Positions 11,496-22,282 of a DNA stretch of 64,000 nucleotides are shown here, piece by piece. Position numbers and translations under genes: made by a program. This stretch comes from Basidiobolus meristosporus CBS 931.73 (taxonomy: Eukaryota; Basidiobolomycota; Basidiobolomycetes; Basidiobolales; Basidiobolaceae), in assembly GCA_002104905.1 (NCBI GenBank), contig MCFE01000046.1:124001-188000 (forward strand), in the 5' to 3' direction. The stretch's first letter is position 1. Every line of letters starts with the position of its first letter. Below the pieces are notes generated by a model. The model was not told the DNA's origin. It saw nothing but the letters and a program-made list of their open reading frames with translations, and searched no databases.

Positions 11496-12568
11496 TGTTG
11501 TGGTAATGTATAAGTCCAAGGGAGAGATACATCCAACACTTCTCAAGTGTTTTGTGTCTGGGATGTTCACTGGGTACAATAACCTCTGGCAAAAGCTTGC
11601 TAGGAATACTTGGGTTCTGTCTCTAATCTAATGTGATGGGGAATAAAGCCACAAGCTTGTCAAGGGAAAATTATTGAGCTGCACTCCCCAACTTAGTTGG
11701 CGTCTTAACAAAAGTATGTGCTGGGTTCAGCATCTGTTGAGATGACAATGTACTAAAGCTCCCAAAGTCAAAACAACTGTAAACTCCATCAGCAGGGACT
11801 TGATAAGAATGCAGCTGTGGTCAATAGTTACAAAGACAGAAAAGTATCTTTGCCTGTACAAGAATAAACTTGGAAAAGAATCAAATATAATAAAAGATAC
11901 CAACTCTGAGTATTCCTCACAAGTAGTGCCTCCAAGGTCAGTTTGCTGTCAGCGTGATTTCCTGGATGTGTCCTATTGTTGGGGTTGGAAGTTCAGGTAG
12001 CAGCAGGTAGCAGTGATCACACTAATCAACAAGTTGGTATATTGATAAAAGTGATGATTATTATTTGTTGAGGGATAGCCTCCCTTATATACTTTTCTTA
12101 CTGGCTAAGTGATTACTAATCATGGTGTTCCAGAAGGTTTCAGATATCAATAGATAACTTAATGACACCAGAATGACCTCCAAATGTTCTAAGTAGGTGC
12201 CAGAAGGTTCTAAGAGGTACAGCACATCCAACTAATCATGAAACAGTACTCTGAACCTGTGCAACATAGGGATACCATATATGGTATGGAAATGGTAGGG
12301 ATGGTGGCACAGGTTGTTCATATGTCACAGGTGCTGGTGTGTCTACCTGCCTATTATAGAAGCACTTACATTTAGTAATCTTACATATTGTGAGGGATAA
12401 CCTATGAAATAGGTAAGCTGGTGTAATAGTCAACTGGCTTATGGGATAGTGCTGATCAGGTAAGACAAGCGGGATAAAACTAAAATATGTGTAGTAGAGA
12501 AATAGGGAAGTAGAAAAATAGGAATGAGCACATCTGTCAGTGGGTGTCACTGTGACCCCACTGCAACA
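11496..12568 (-). repeat. 1.07 kb LTR-like insert in copia pol
   Basis: The segment begins TGTTG and ends CAACA and interrupts copia reverse transcriptase sequence that continues on both sides, by comparison with 17270-17340. These ends fit an LTR from a different family. No 5 base duplication is clear; an ACAT match overlaps both borders. It contains a perfect 16 base palindrome (ATACCATATATGGTAT, near 12270) that resembles a near-palindrome in the gypsy-associated sequence at about 59625. Short ORFs inside look non-coding. Confidence 0.5.
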
Positions 12569-14292
12569 TCCTGATCAAGTTCTCCATTCAAGAATGCAGT
12601 TATTGCATCCATTTGATGAATAAAAAACCTATATTTGGCTGCAATAGCCAATATTAATCTGATGGAATTAAACTTGGCTACAGGTGCAAAGGTCTCAGTA
12701 TAGTCAAGTCCTTTTGTTTGTGAGTATCCTTTGGCCACAAGTCTTGCTTTGCATTGTTCAGTGATACTATTGGCCTTGTATATAGTCATAAAGACCATCT
12801 GCATCCAATTGATTTTTGGTTAACTAGCAATTTGACTATGTTCCAAGTTTGATTTTCCATCAGAGCCTGATATTCCCCAGTCATTGCAGATTGCCAGAAC
12901 TCTTTCAGAGTGCTATTAAGGGCTTCTTTTACAACCTGGGGCTCATCAATATGGACTGAATAGGCAAAGGCTAAGTTTGTACCCTCTTTGATATAGAAAT
13001 TTAGGCTATTTCTTGTCTGGTTGGATCAGTGAGCATTTAATACTGGAATGATTACTTCTGGGATATTACTGTGCACTGACTCAGGCTGAGTCATGGTTGT
13101 CCAGTCCTCTGGAGTGAAGAAATTTTCATTGTTTTGCTAAGATTTAATCCTGACAATTGGTGGACTTGAGATCAAATATTTGTCATCATTTGATGTCATT
13201 TTTTGAAAACATCTTGAATTTTCATCAAACAACATATCTGTGGACCTGATCAGCTTCTTTGCTTTGGTATTTCAGAGTCTTTATGCTTTACTCTGATTGC
13301 AGTAGCCCAAAAATATGCATTTTATACTTTTTGGCTCAATTTTACCTGATTTACTGGCAGTTTCTTGGCATATGTTGTACACCTAAATATTCTTAGATGT
13401 TCTGCACTTGGTTAATATTCATCCCATGCTTTAAGTGGAGCAGAATCACAAATTATTTTGCCATAACTCCTTTTCTTAAAGTATACAGCTGTGGCAACCA
13501 AATTCACCCAAAAATTATAGGATAATTTTTGATCATAGATCATAGATCTTGCCACATCAATTATTGATCTGTTTGCACATTCTGCTACTCTGTGTTGCTG
13601 TGGAGAGTATGGTACAGTAGTCTCTTGCTTTATCCCATGAGTTTTGCACAAGTGGATGAAGAGTTTTGAGGTAAATTTTCCACCATTGTCAGAGTGTATT
13701 TTATTGATTTTTCACCAGTTTCTCACTCCTCAATGGCTTTGAACTCCCTGAGCTTAGTGAGAGCTACTTCCTGTCTCTCCATAAGGTAGACCCACATAAC
13801 TCTTGTATAATCATCAATAAAAGTGACTTAATACTTCATCCTGCCTAAGGATTAATTTTGCTTAAGTCCACACAGATCTGAGTGAATTAGATCTAATTTT
13901 TCTTAGTTATGAACATCCCAGAGATATTGAACAATTGTCTGGCTTGTTTCCCATACGTGCAGGCTTCATGGAGTTCCAAATCAGCTGGGGGATCAACTTT
14001 TACTCCAGGAATTAGCTAATCTGTGAGCATGTAGTGCAAATAATCAATATTGATGTGTCCAACTCTCCTGTGCAAAAGTATTGGTGTTTCTTCATTAAAG
14101 TTATTTATATTAGCTTCCAGATATGATAAAATATAAGTCACTTTATAGAGACTCTGATCTCTGATGCCCAAAGCAATATGCGCACCATTTTGATCAGTGA
14201 TCCTGCATCCAGAATTGTCAAAGCTGAAATGAGTCCTTCTGCTGTGGCCTTGCTTACAGATAGTAGGTTCTTAGCTATTTCTGGTACATAAA

Positions 14293-14675
14293 AGACTTGT
14301 TCCATTTGATAGTGCCAAATGGTGCTATAGTGTGCTAGAGAGGCTAAGTGAGCGTATACTTGGCCACAGAGTGTGCAGCACAGCTCTGCATCTTCATGCA
14401 AAGCAGCCCCTGTGTTTCACTCATTGTGATGGAGAAAATCCATTTCTTGACCTTTTTTTTTAGGTGAATGTTGTAGAGGATGTGCAAGTGCACAAAGGGT
14501 TGAAGATATGCATCTGGTACTCAATACCCATGGCACTCTGAATCTAGCTCCTGTGGCTTGTAACATGTCACAAAAATGCATGGCACTATTTTGGTCCACT
14601 GGTACTATCCTTCACTATATTTAAATATCAACCCTAAAGTAAGATCAATACAAAGCACTTATAATGCCGGATAGA
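14293..14675 (+). mobile_element. Single-arm remnant of the foldback element
   Basis: The sequence begins AGACTTGTTCCATTTG and follows one arm of the foldback element at 1991-2724, then the loop, and then breaks off at about 14675 in unrelated copia sequence. It interrupts the minus-strand copia copy after the GTACATAA site that is continuous at 19030 in the fuller copy. The second arm is lost. Confidence 0.75.
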
Positions 14676-15709
14676 ATTCCCTTACCAATCTATGGTGGGC
14701 AGTCTGATGCATTTTATGCTTGGAACATTTCCAGATATCTCATATTCTGTGGGAGTGGTTGGCCAGCATAATCTGAACTATGGATCTGATCATATTGCAG
14801 CAGTTGAGTGAATTTTTAGATACCAAAAAGGAGCTGTTAATATCTGCATAAGGTACACCTACAAGGATTCCAAGTCAGATCTTGTGGGATACCCTAAAGC
14901 AGATTGGGGAAGAATCTTAGAAGACAGATGATCCACCTCAGGATACACTTTTCTTTAATCTAAAAGAGCAATTTCATAAAATTCAGGAAAGCAACCAACT
15001 TTAGCACATTCTACCACAGAGGCAGAGTATATGGCAGCCTATGAAGCTACAAAGGAAGCAATGGGGCTAAGAAAGCTTTTTAAGGACTTAGTCTTATGTC
15101 AAAAAACACCTATTAAAGTATTTCAAAGTACTTGTGGATGTATACAATTAGGTAGAAATCCAGCTTTTCATGGTGGAAATAAGCACATGGATACTAGACA
15201 TCATATCATATGTAAAGCTATCAAGAGTAACTTAGCCAACTAAGTTAACTGTCCTAAAGATGAAATGATTGCAGAGCTATTTACCAAACCATTAGCTAGG
15301 GACATCTGAATCTCATAGATCACTTTGAGGATTAGTCAACATAAATATTCAGATGAGTGGGAGTGTTGTAAATATTTTCAATAGCACCTAAGTACCACCC
15401 AAATGTAGGCACTTAAATCATTATCTACAAATCTTGGAGAACAATGACCAGATTCCATGTCAGGATATACCAAGAGTATTTTCACAAAAATACCAGGCAA
15501 CTTGATCATAAAAATCCTCAGAATTGTCCAAACAGCCCCAAGCTTTTCATATGTGCTCTTGGGACCTTCCTAGGCTTGTTTATGTGTTTGTCATGCCAAG
15601 AATATAGTAGAGTATAAATACTACTTTTACACTTAGTATATTATTAAGTGGAAACCACATAATCACTTGTCCTCCAAATCACTTCCAATATCTTCAAGAC
15701 CCTTACAAC
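14676..15709 (+). mobile_element. Copia 3' end relic on plus strand
   Basis: RNase H and the polyprotein C-terminus are readable (NYGSDHIAAV near 14795; TEAEYMAAYEATKEAM near 15020; KHMDTRHHIICKAIKS near 15190), with several stops. A polypurine tract near 15355 precedes an LTR from 15364 (TGTTGTAAAT) to about 15709. The upstream part of the element is missing. Confidence 0.75.
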
Positions 15710-15753
15710 CGGAATTTGCTTACAATATTTTCACCAAGATATCAGGTACCTAG

Positions 15754-16102
15754 TGTTGTAAGAGTCTTGGAGATATTGGAAGTGATTGGGAGGACAAGTA
15801 GATTATGTGGTCTTCACTTAATGATTTATTGAATGTTGAAGTAGTATTTATACTTTTACATAGTGTTGGCATAGCAACCACATAGCATGGGGTGAGGAAG
15901 GTCCCAAGAACATGTGTGCAAAGTTTGGGGCTGCTTGGACAACTTTGAGAATTCTCATGTTCTGGGTACTTGGTATTTTGACAAAAATATTCAGAGTAAA
16001 TCCCAGCAAGAAATTTGGTCAGTATTCTCTAGGATTTGAATGCAATGATCTAAGTGACTAAGTTAAGTGAATATTTAGGTGGAAATACAAATTTCTACAA
16101 CA
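15754..16102 (-). repeat. 3' LTR of copia element
   Basis: This 349 base LTR is preceded in element orientation by a GAGTGGGAG polypurine tract (complement just after 16102). It carries an AAAAGTATAAATACT TATA-like segment near 15850 that also occurs in the other LTR copies. It is diverged from the 332 base 5' LTR by substitutions and a few small gaps, so the insertion is not recent. Confidence 0.85.
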
Positions 16103-16136
16103 CTCCCACTCAGCTTAATGGTCATACCAACTAGTC

Positions 16137-19100
16137 CTAATTTGACCTAAGATATTCAAACCTGTCTCTAGCTAATGGTTTGGTAAATATGTCTGCAATC
16201 ATTTCATCTGAAGGACAGTAAACTAAGCTAACTAAGTTATTCTCAATAGCTTCACATATGAAAGGATGTCTAATATCTATGTGCTTAGTTCTGGCATGAA
16301 AAGTTGGATTTCTACCTTTTTGTGTACATCCTTGCTTATCTTGAAATAAAGTAATAGGCATTTTTTGACATAGGCCTAAATCTGTAAAAAGCTTTCTTAA
16401 CCACATTGCTTCTTTTGTAGCTTCACAAGCTGCCATATACTCTGCCTCTGTGGTAGAAAGTGCACAGTTGGTTGCTTTCTTGAGTTCCATGAAATTGCTC
16501 CTTGACAGTAAAGAAAGGTGTATCCTGTGGTGGATCTTCTGTTTTCCAAATTTTGTCCCCAATCAGCATCAGAGTATCCTACAAGTTCTTGTTCTGAGTC
16601 CTTATAAGTGTATCTTAAGCAGATATCAGCAGTTCCTTTTAGATATCTAAAAATCCGCTTAATTGCTGCAATATGATCAGATCCATAGTTCTGATTATGC
16701 TGGCTGACAACTCCCACTGAATATGAGATATCTGGATGTGTCCCAGGTATTATATTGATCAGACTGCCAAGCATTGACTGATAAGGAAAGTCTGGACTTT
16801 CTGATGGCACCAAGCTCTCTTGATTTGGTTGTGTTTTGACCAAGTTAAGGTTGGTCTCTATTGGGGTAGCTACTGGTTTACAGTCTTCCATTTTGTACTT
16901 CTTTAGTATATCTTGAATATACTTGGATTGAATTAGAGTTATAGTCTGGGTACCTCTGTCTATGGAGAACTTAATCCCCAAGTAGTTATTGAGTTCTCCT
17001 AGATTACACATCTTGAACTCCTTAGATAGGCTGGATTTAGTCTCTCTAATGTCTCTAGGTTATTGGTGGCTATAACAAGATCATCCACATACAGAGCTAA
17101 TAGTACTGTACTTGCTCTATCTGGCTTATAGCATATACTATAGTCAGCATTAGTCCATTTGAAACTCAAGGATTCCAAATAAGAATTTGTCTTGCAATTC
17201 CAGGCTCTTGGTGATTGTTCAAGACCATATAGAGACTTTTTAAGCTTGCAGACCAAATGGGGGTTATCTTGGTCAACAGGCCCATCAGGCTGGTCCATAT
17301 GAATGTCCTCATCAGGTTCACTGCTCAAGTATGCAGTTTTTACATCTATTTGATGAACAAAACAACTATACTTGGCTGCAATAGCCAACATTAATCTGAT
17401 GGAATTAAACTTGGCTACAGGTGCAAAGGACTTAGTATAGTTAAGTCCTTTTGTTTGAGAGTATCTTTTGGCCACAAGTCTTGCTTTGTATTGTCAAATG
17501 GTACCATCTGCCTTGTATTTTGTCTTAAATACCCATCTGCATCCAATTGATTTTTGATTGATTGGTAATTTGACTAAGTCCCATGTTGGATTTTCCATCA
17601 GGGCCAGATATTCTCCAGTCATTGCAGATCTCCAAAACCTTGTCTGAGGGCTATCAAGGGCCTCCTTTACAGTCTGGGACTCATCAATATGGACTGAATA
17701 GGCATAGGCCAAGTTTGCACCCTCATTGATATAGCAATTTGGGCTATTGCTTGTACAACTGGATCTCCCAGCATTTGATACTGGAATGATCACTTCTGAG
17801 ATATTCCTGGGCACTGTTTTGGGCTGAACCACAGTTGTAGAGTCCTCTGGAGTGAAAAAATTTTCATTGTTTTGCTCTGATTCAATACTGACAATTGGTG
17901 GACTGGAGATCAGATTTTTGTCATCATCTGATGTCATTTTTTGTCAGAATTTTGAATTCTCATCAAACAACACTTCCCTGGACTTGATTAGCTTCTTTGC
18001 TTTGGTATTGTAGAGTCTGAATGCTTTACTTGGATTGCAGTAGTCCAAAAATATGCATTTTATACTTTTTGGCTCAAATTTTGACTGATATCCGGGCAGT
18101 TTCTTGGCATATGCTGTACACCCAAGTACTCTTAGATGTTCTGCACTTGGTCTGTATCCATACCATGCTTCAAATGGAGTAGAAGCACAAAGTATTCTGT
18201 TATTACTCCTGTTTACAAGGTATACAGCTGTGGCAACTGATTCCACCCAAAAATCATAGGATAATTTTTGATCATGGATCATAGATCTTGCCATATCAAT
18301 TATCAATCTGTTTGCACATTCTGCTACTCCAATTTGCTGTGGGGAGTATGGTAGAGTAGTCTCTTGCTTTGTCCCATGAATTTTGCAGGAGTGGATGAAG
18401 AGTTTTGAGGTATATTTTCCACTACTGTCAGAGTGTATTTTCTTGAATTTTTTAACCAGTTTCTCTCTCCACCATGACCTTAAACTCCCTGTACTTAGAC
18501 AGAGCTTCTTCCTCTCTCTCCATGAAGTAAATTCACATGTATCTTGTATAATCACCAATAAAAGTGATTAAAAATGTCATCCCACCAAAGGATAAATTTT
18601 GCATAGGTCCACATAGATCTGAGTGAATTAGATCTAATTTTTTCTTAGTTTTGATTAACCCAGAGCTCTTGAACAGTTGTCTGGCTTGTTTCCCATATAT
18701 GCAGGCTTCAAGGTGCCTCAAATTAGCTGAGGGATCAATTTTTACTCCGGAAATCAGCTGATCTTTGATCATTTTGCGCAAATAATTTATTTGATGTGCC
18801 CAAATCTCCTGTGCTAAAGCATTGGTGTTTCTTCATTTCAGTTACTTATATTGGCTTCCAGATATGATGGAATATAAGTTAACTTGTACAGATTCCAATC
18901 TATGATACCCAAAACAATATGGGCACCATTTTGATCAATGATGTTGCATCCAGAATTGTCAAAGCTGAATTTGAGTCCTTCTGCTGTGGCCTTGCTTACA
19001 GATAATAGGTTCTTAGCTATTTCTGGTACATAAAGTACTTCTTTAAAGGTCAGTATATGGCTTCCTTCACTACTTCTTAGGCTTACTTGGATAGTTTCTT

Positions 19101-20082
19101 CTCCCACTACATCAAGTGCTCTATTGTCACCCATGAAAACCTTCCCAATTGGAATTTCTTGATATTGAGTAAAAAGATCTTTTTGGTGTGTAAAGTGTTG
19201 AGATGCTCCAGAGTCAATATACCATGCCTGAGAATTCTTGTTTGTGATGATATTTAGTGCAGATTTGAATAGTCTATCTTCAGTTGTTGCAGCATTTCCA
19301 TATTCAGGCTTTTTCTGCTGACTATCCCTCTTTTTGAAGCATTGGTCTGATGTGTGTCCTTTCCTTTTAGAGTAATTGCAAAACAAGTTGCTATTGCCTT
19401 TAAAAGGCCCTGGGTACCTCCTTTGCTGGTTATTGTTGCTTATTAAAGCATTTTCTTCTTCCTTCTTGTTGGTGCTTGATGTTCTTAATTCTTCATCAAA
19501 GAGCCTTCCATATACATAATTTAAGGTCAAATCTTCAGTACTGGACTCTAGGGCCAATACAAGGCCATGAAGCTTGTCTGTCAGGTTATTCAGGATGGTT
19601 ACTTTCACATCCTCATCAGTAGTTGGTACACCCACAGATTTCATCTCATCTACCAGCAGGGCAATTATGTTAATTATATTTTTCATTTGTTCTCCTGGAA
19701 GCCTCTTGGGAGTAGGGAATTTTTGTCTCAGATACACTTTCTTTACAGCTGAACATGACTGGTAGGTGTCTTCTAATGCCTTCCAGGCATTCTTTGCTGT
19801 TTTTGCTCCTGAGCATTGAATTAGCAATTTGTCTTTAACATTAAGGCAAATGCTGTTAAGGGCACTTTGTTCTTTCTTCTGGTACTTTAAGGCTTCCTCT
19901 CCCATGCTTTTGGGAGGGCATTCTTCTCCCATGACAATATCCCAAATGCCTCTTTCTTTTAGCAGCATCTTCATCTTCACCTTTCACACTTGGTAGTTAG
20001 ATCCATCCAACTTTTCAGCAGAGGGAAAAATTCCAGTAATAGCAATAGGAGACATTGCAGAGTGTGACAGCTTGGGGCTCAT
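16137..20082 (-). pseudogene. Copia Gag-Pol, degenerate
   Basis: Coding starts at the ATG at 20082 inside the primer site. An early stop at 19984 (after DGSNYQV) is followed by an open 380 codon stretch: UBN2-type Gag, a zinc knuckle at about 19339-19380 whose second cysteine is serine (CNYSKRKGHTSDQC), and protease with the WYIDSGAS active site near 19225. Integrase spans about 18780-17950 (PYSPQQ near 18340), reverse transcriptase about 17640-17000 with the YVDD box near 17085, and RNase H 17000-16137 (TEAEYMAACEATKEAM). At least five frame breaks separate these parts. Confidence 0.85.
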
Positions 20083-20086
20083 AACC
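20075..20086 (-). promoter_or_regulatory. Half-tRNA primer binding site, initiator tRNA-Met
   Basis: Immediately inside the 5' LTR, the minus strand reads GGTTATGAGCCC. This is the exact complement of GGGCUCAUAACC, the anticodon stem-loop of fungal initiator tRNA-Met (established sequence). Priming from an internal cut in this tRNA is known for Drosophila copia and yeast Ty5. Related copies begin similarly at 62302 and 20947. The ATG in the site is also the likely Gag start codon. Confidence 0.8.
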
Positions 20087-20418
20087 TGTTGTAAGAGTCT
20101 TGGAGATATTGGAAGTGATTGGGAGAACAAGTAGATTATGTGGTTTTCACTAAATGATTTATTGAGTGTAAAAGTAGTATTTATACTTTTACATGGTCTT
20201 GGCTTAACAAACAAGTAGAATTGGTTAAGGGAGGTCCCATGAACATGTGTGCAAAGTTTGGAACTGTTTGGACAACTTTGAGAATTTTCATGTTCTGGGT
20301 AAATATTCTAAGTAAATCCTAACAAGGAATTTGGTCAGTATTCTCCAGAATTTGAAGGTAATGATCTAAGTGACTAAGTTAGGTGAATATTTAGGTGGAA
20401 TTACAAATTTCTACAACA
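20087..20418 (-). repeat. 5' LTR of copia element
   Basis: This 332 base LTR ends CAACA directly next to the primer binding site. It has the same family signature as the other LTRs: a TTTACATGGTCTTGGC-type box near 20190, a TATA-like segment, and an inverted TGTTG/CAACA terminus. Confidence 0.85.
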
Positions 20419-20631
20419 CCCAGAACATGAAAATTCTCAAAGTTGTCCAAACGGTCCCAAACTTTGCACACATGTTCATGGGACCTCCCTTAACCAATTC
20501 TATTTGTTTGTTAAGCCAAGATCATGTAAAAGTATAAGTACTACTTTTACATTTGATAAAGCAATAAGTTATAACCACATGATCAACTTGTTCTTCAGAT
20601 CACTCCCAATATCTCCAGGACTCATACAACA

Positions 20632-21069
20632 TATTTATGCCTTTGAGGCATACTTTATCACTTTTGCTCATGAGCATTGAATTAGCAATTTGCCTTTGAC
20701 ATTTAGGCAAATACAGTCAAAGGCACTTTGTTCTTTCTTGTTGTTCTGTAAGGCTTCTCCTACTGCATCTTTAGGAGGACATTCTTCCCCCATGACAACA
20801 TCCCCAAGGTCTCTTTGCTGCAGCAGTAACTTCATCCTCACCTTGCACACTTGGTAGTTAGATCCATCCAACTTTTCAGCAGAGGGGAAAATTCCAGTAA
20901 TAGCAGTGGCGGACAATGCAGGGAGAGACAGCTTGGAGCTCATAGCCTGTGGTAAGAGTTTTGGGGATATTGGAAGTAATTGGGAGAACAAGTGGTTTAT
21001 GTGGTTTTCACTTAATGATTTATTGAATGTAAAAGAGTTTTTCTACTTTTGCATGGCCATGACAAAACA
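20632..21069 (-). mobile_element. Copia 5' end remnant: LTR piece and gag start
   Basis: On the minus strand a partial LTR (21069-20948) is followed by a primer-site-like GGCTATGAGCTCC and the first 90 or so codons of Gag (MSSKLSLPALS..., TGIFPSAEKLDGSNY). The ORF ends abruptly at about 20660 next to another LTR. The later Met found in other copies is Leu here, which supports the primer-site ATG as the true Gag start. The LTR piece is cut at 21069 by the next LTR. Confidence 0.75.
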
Positions 21070-21419
21070 GGTTGTAAAAGTTTGTGATTCCACCTAGATA
21101 TTCACTCAACTTGTTCACTTAGATCATTGTCTACAAATCTTAGTGAATACTGACCAAATTCCTTGCTGGGATCTACATGAAATATTTTCACCAAAAACAT
21201 CAGGTACCCAGAACATGGAAAATTCTCAAAGCTGTCCAAACAGCCCCAAGCTTTACACACATGTTCTTGGGACCTCCCTAAACATATTTTATGCGTTTTT
21301 ATGCCAAGACCATGAAAAAGTATAAATCCTACTATCACATTCCATAAATCATTAAGTGAAAACCACATAATCTACTTGTGCTCCCAATCACTTCCAATAT
21401 CTCCAAGACTCTTACAACA
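21070..21419 (+). repeat. Solo copia LTR at the edge of the gene island
   Basis: A complete LTR of about 350 bases, (T)GTTGTAAAAG to TACAACA, in plus orientation. No clean 5 base duplication flanks it, so it may have arisen through recombination with the remnant on its left. Immediately to its right begins non-repetitive sequence, including the truncated reading frame at 21420-21694. Confidence 0.8.
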
Positions 21420-21694
21420 CAATCAGGCACGGAATCAAAAGGAATGAATAGTATATTGCCACGGCAATCATCCTGACCTTCCCTACCAAGCTTTTGGTGG
21501 AAGTGGAACTCCTCAGGTGGGCAAATAAGTGTAGGAGTATGCAGTCTGTACACTGGCTTGACCAGACTAACCAAAGTGGGAAGCTTCATTGGAATGATCA
21601 ATATGGGAATGTGGTTGAGCACCGGTAGAACTACCCCTTGGAGTAGCAGAAGTCCGGGAAGTTTTCCAACATCACAACCCCAATTGGGAGGATT
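21420..21694 (-). pseudogene. Unidentified reading frame truncated by an LTR
   Basis: An open minus-strand frame of about 91 codons after a TAA at 21695 looks protein-like (KLPTLVSLVKPVYRLHTP, LICPPEEFHFHQKL) and runs straight into the LTR boundary at 21419 without a stop. Base composition is that of the gene island rather than of the transposons. No continuation is found beyond the LTR. I do not recognise the family; it may be the 5' or middle part of a lost gene. Confidence 0.35.
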
Positions 21695-22282
21695 TTACTC
21701 TCTCCTCAGCCAGGTGTGAATTCTCTATGGGGATCACCTATGGCTCATCAGGTGCCAAACCGACTGCCCATCACCTTTCTTGGCCCAGCTAGGGCCCCGG
21801 GGGACGAATGCGTAGCAGAGGCCAGGGAGCTTCAAGGAACCCCGCTTTTGCCGCAAACGAATCAGATATGGGCATTTCTGGAGTGGGGGGGGAAGATTTG
21901 GGGATTTATTTATTTATTATTTAGACCGAATAGGGTGAGGTGGTAGGTGCGTATTTGGATATAGATATGTATATGGTTGTGGTAGTGGTGGTGGTGATAG
22001 AAATGGATCGAGTCGACCCGCTTGGCATGTATGGAATCAAACTGTGCATAGGGTTGGGGGATTGACAAGGATGGGTCTGTACTCGCCCAATGTTGGCGGC
22101 TGTTGCGTCCTGGTGGACCGATTTGGGCGAATGGGAATCTCTAGCCGCTCGCCCAAGCTGAACCCAACGCCAAACCAGAGCCTGGGCTCGACCTATTCGT
22201 GGCATTCCCAGCACCGTAATGTGGGACTCCGGGCGGATGGGACCACCGGTGCGGTGGATCGAATGGGGGGGGTGGATGCTTG
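21695..22282. other. Intergenic, no gene recognised
   Basis: This is the transition from AT-rich repeats to the GC-richer gene island. It contains a T/A-rich run (TTATTTATTTATTATTT) near 21905 and a GTGGTGGTGGTGATAG simple repeat near 21985, probably the 3' region of the Frizzled-type gene. No conserved coding sequence is visible. Confidence 0.5.

Larger units (their letters stand above)
9938..14292 (-). mobile_element. Copia element body, 5' truncated, with two insertions
   Basis: Read on the minus strand, pol fragments run from post-protease sequence (YVPEIAKNLLSV, about 14260) through integrase (PYSPQQ near 13600) and reverse transcriptase ([13 protein letters not shown] near 12740; KKSLYGLKKSPRAW near 11420) to RNase H (10646-9904). 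Many stops and frame shifts make it non-functional. Two later insertions interrupt it: a 347 base solo LTR (10979-11325) and a 1.07 kb LTR-like insert (11496-12568). Gag and the 5' LTR are missing; at 14293 a foldback fragment takes over. Confidence 0.8.
15754..20418 (-). mobile_element. Ty1/copia retrotransposon with both LTRs
   Basis: This is the most complete retroelement in the window, about 4.67 kb on the minus strand. The 3' LTR is 15754-16102 and the 5' LTR 20087-20418, both TGTTG...CAACA in element orientation. The primer site at 20075-20086 matches the anticodon arm of initiator tRNA-Met. Gag, protease, integrase, reverse transcriptase and RNase H follow in the copia order. Stops and frame shifts at several points show that it is inactive. 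It is nested in an older LTR. Confidence 0.9.
15710..20631 (+). repeat. Older copia LTR interrupted by a full copia element
   Basis: LTR sequence in plus orientation stops at 15753 in its middle (GATATCAGGTACC) and resumes at 20419 (CCCAGAACATG), running to its CAACA end at 20631. The gap is filled by the copia element at 15754-20418. The flanking 5-mers are CCTAG on the left and CCCAG on the right, a target duplication with one change. The first half of the old LTR is itself truncated. Confidence 0.8.

Noticed and set aside
12236-12550. 104 codon minus-strand frame
   Set aside because: Lies wholly inside the LTR-like insert; composition follows the repeat and no motif is present.
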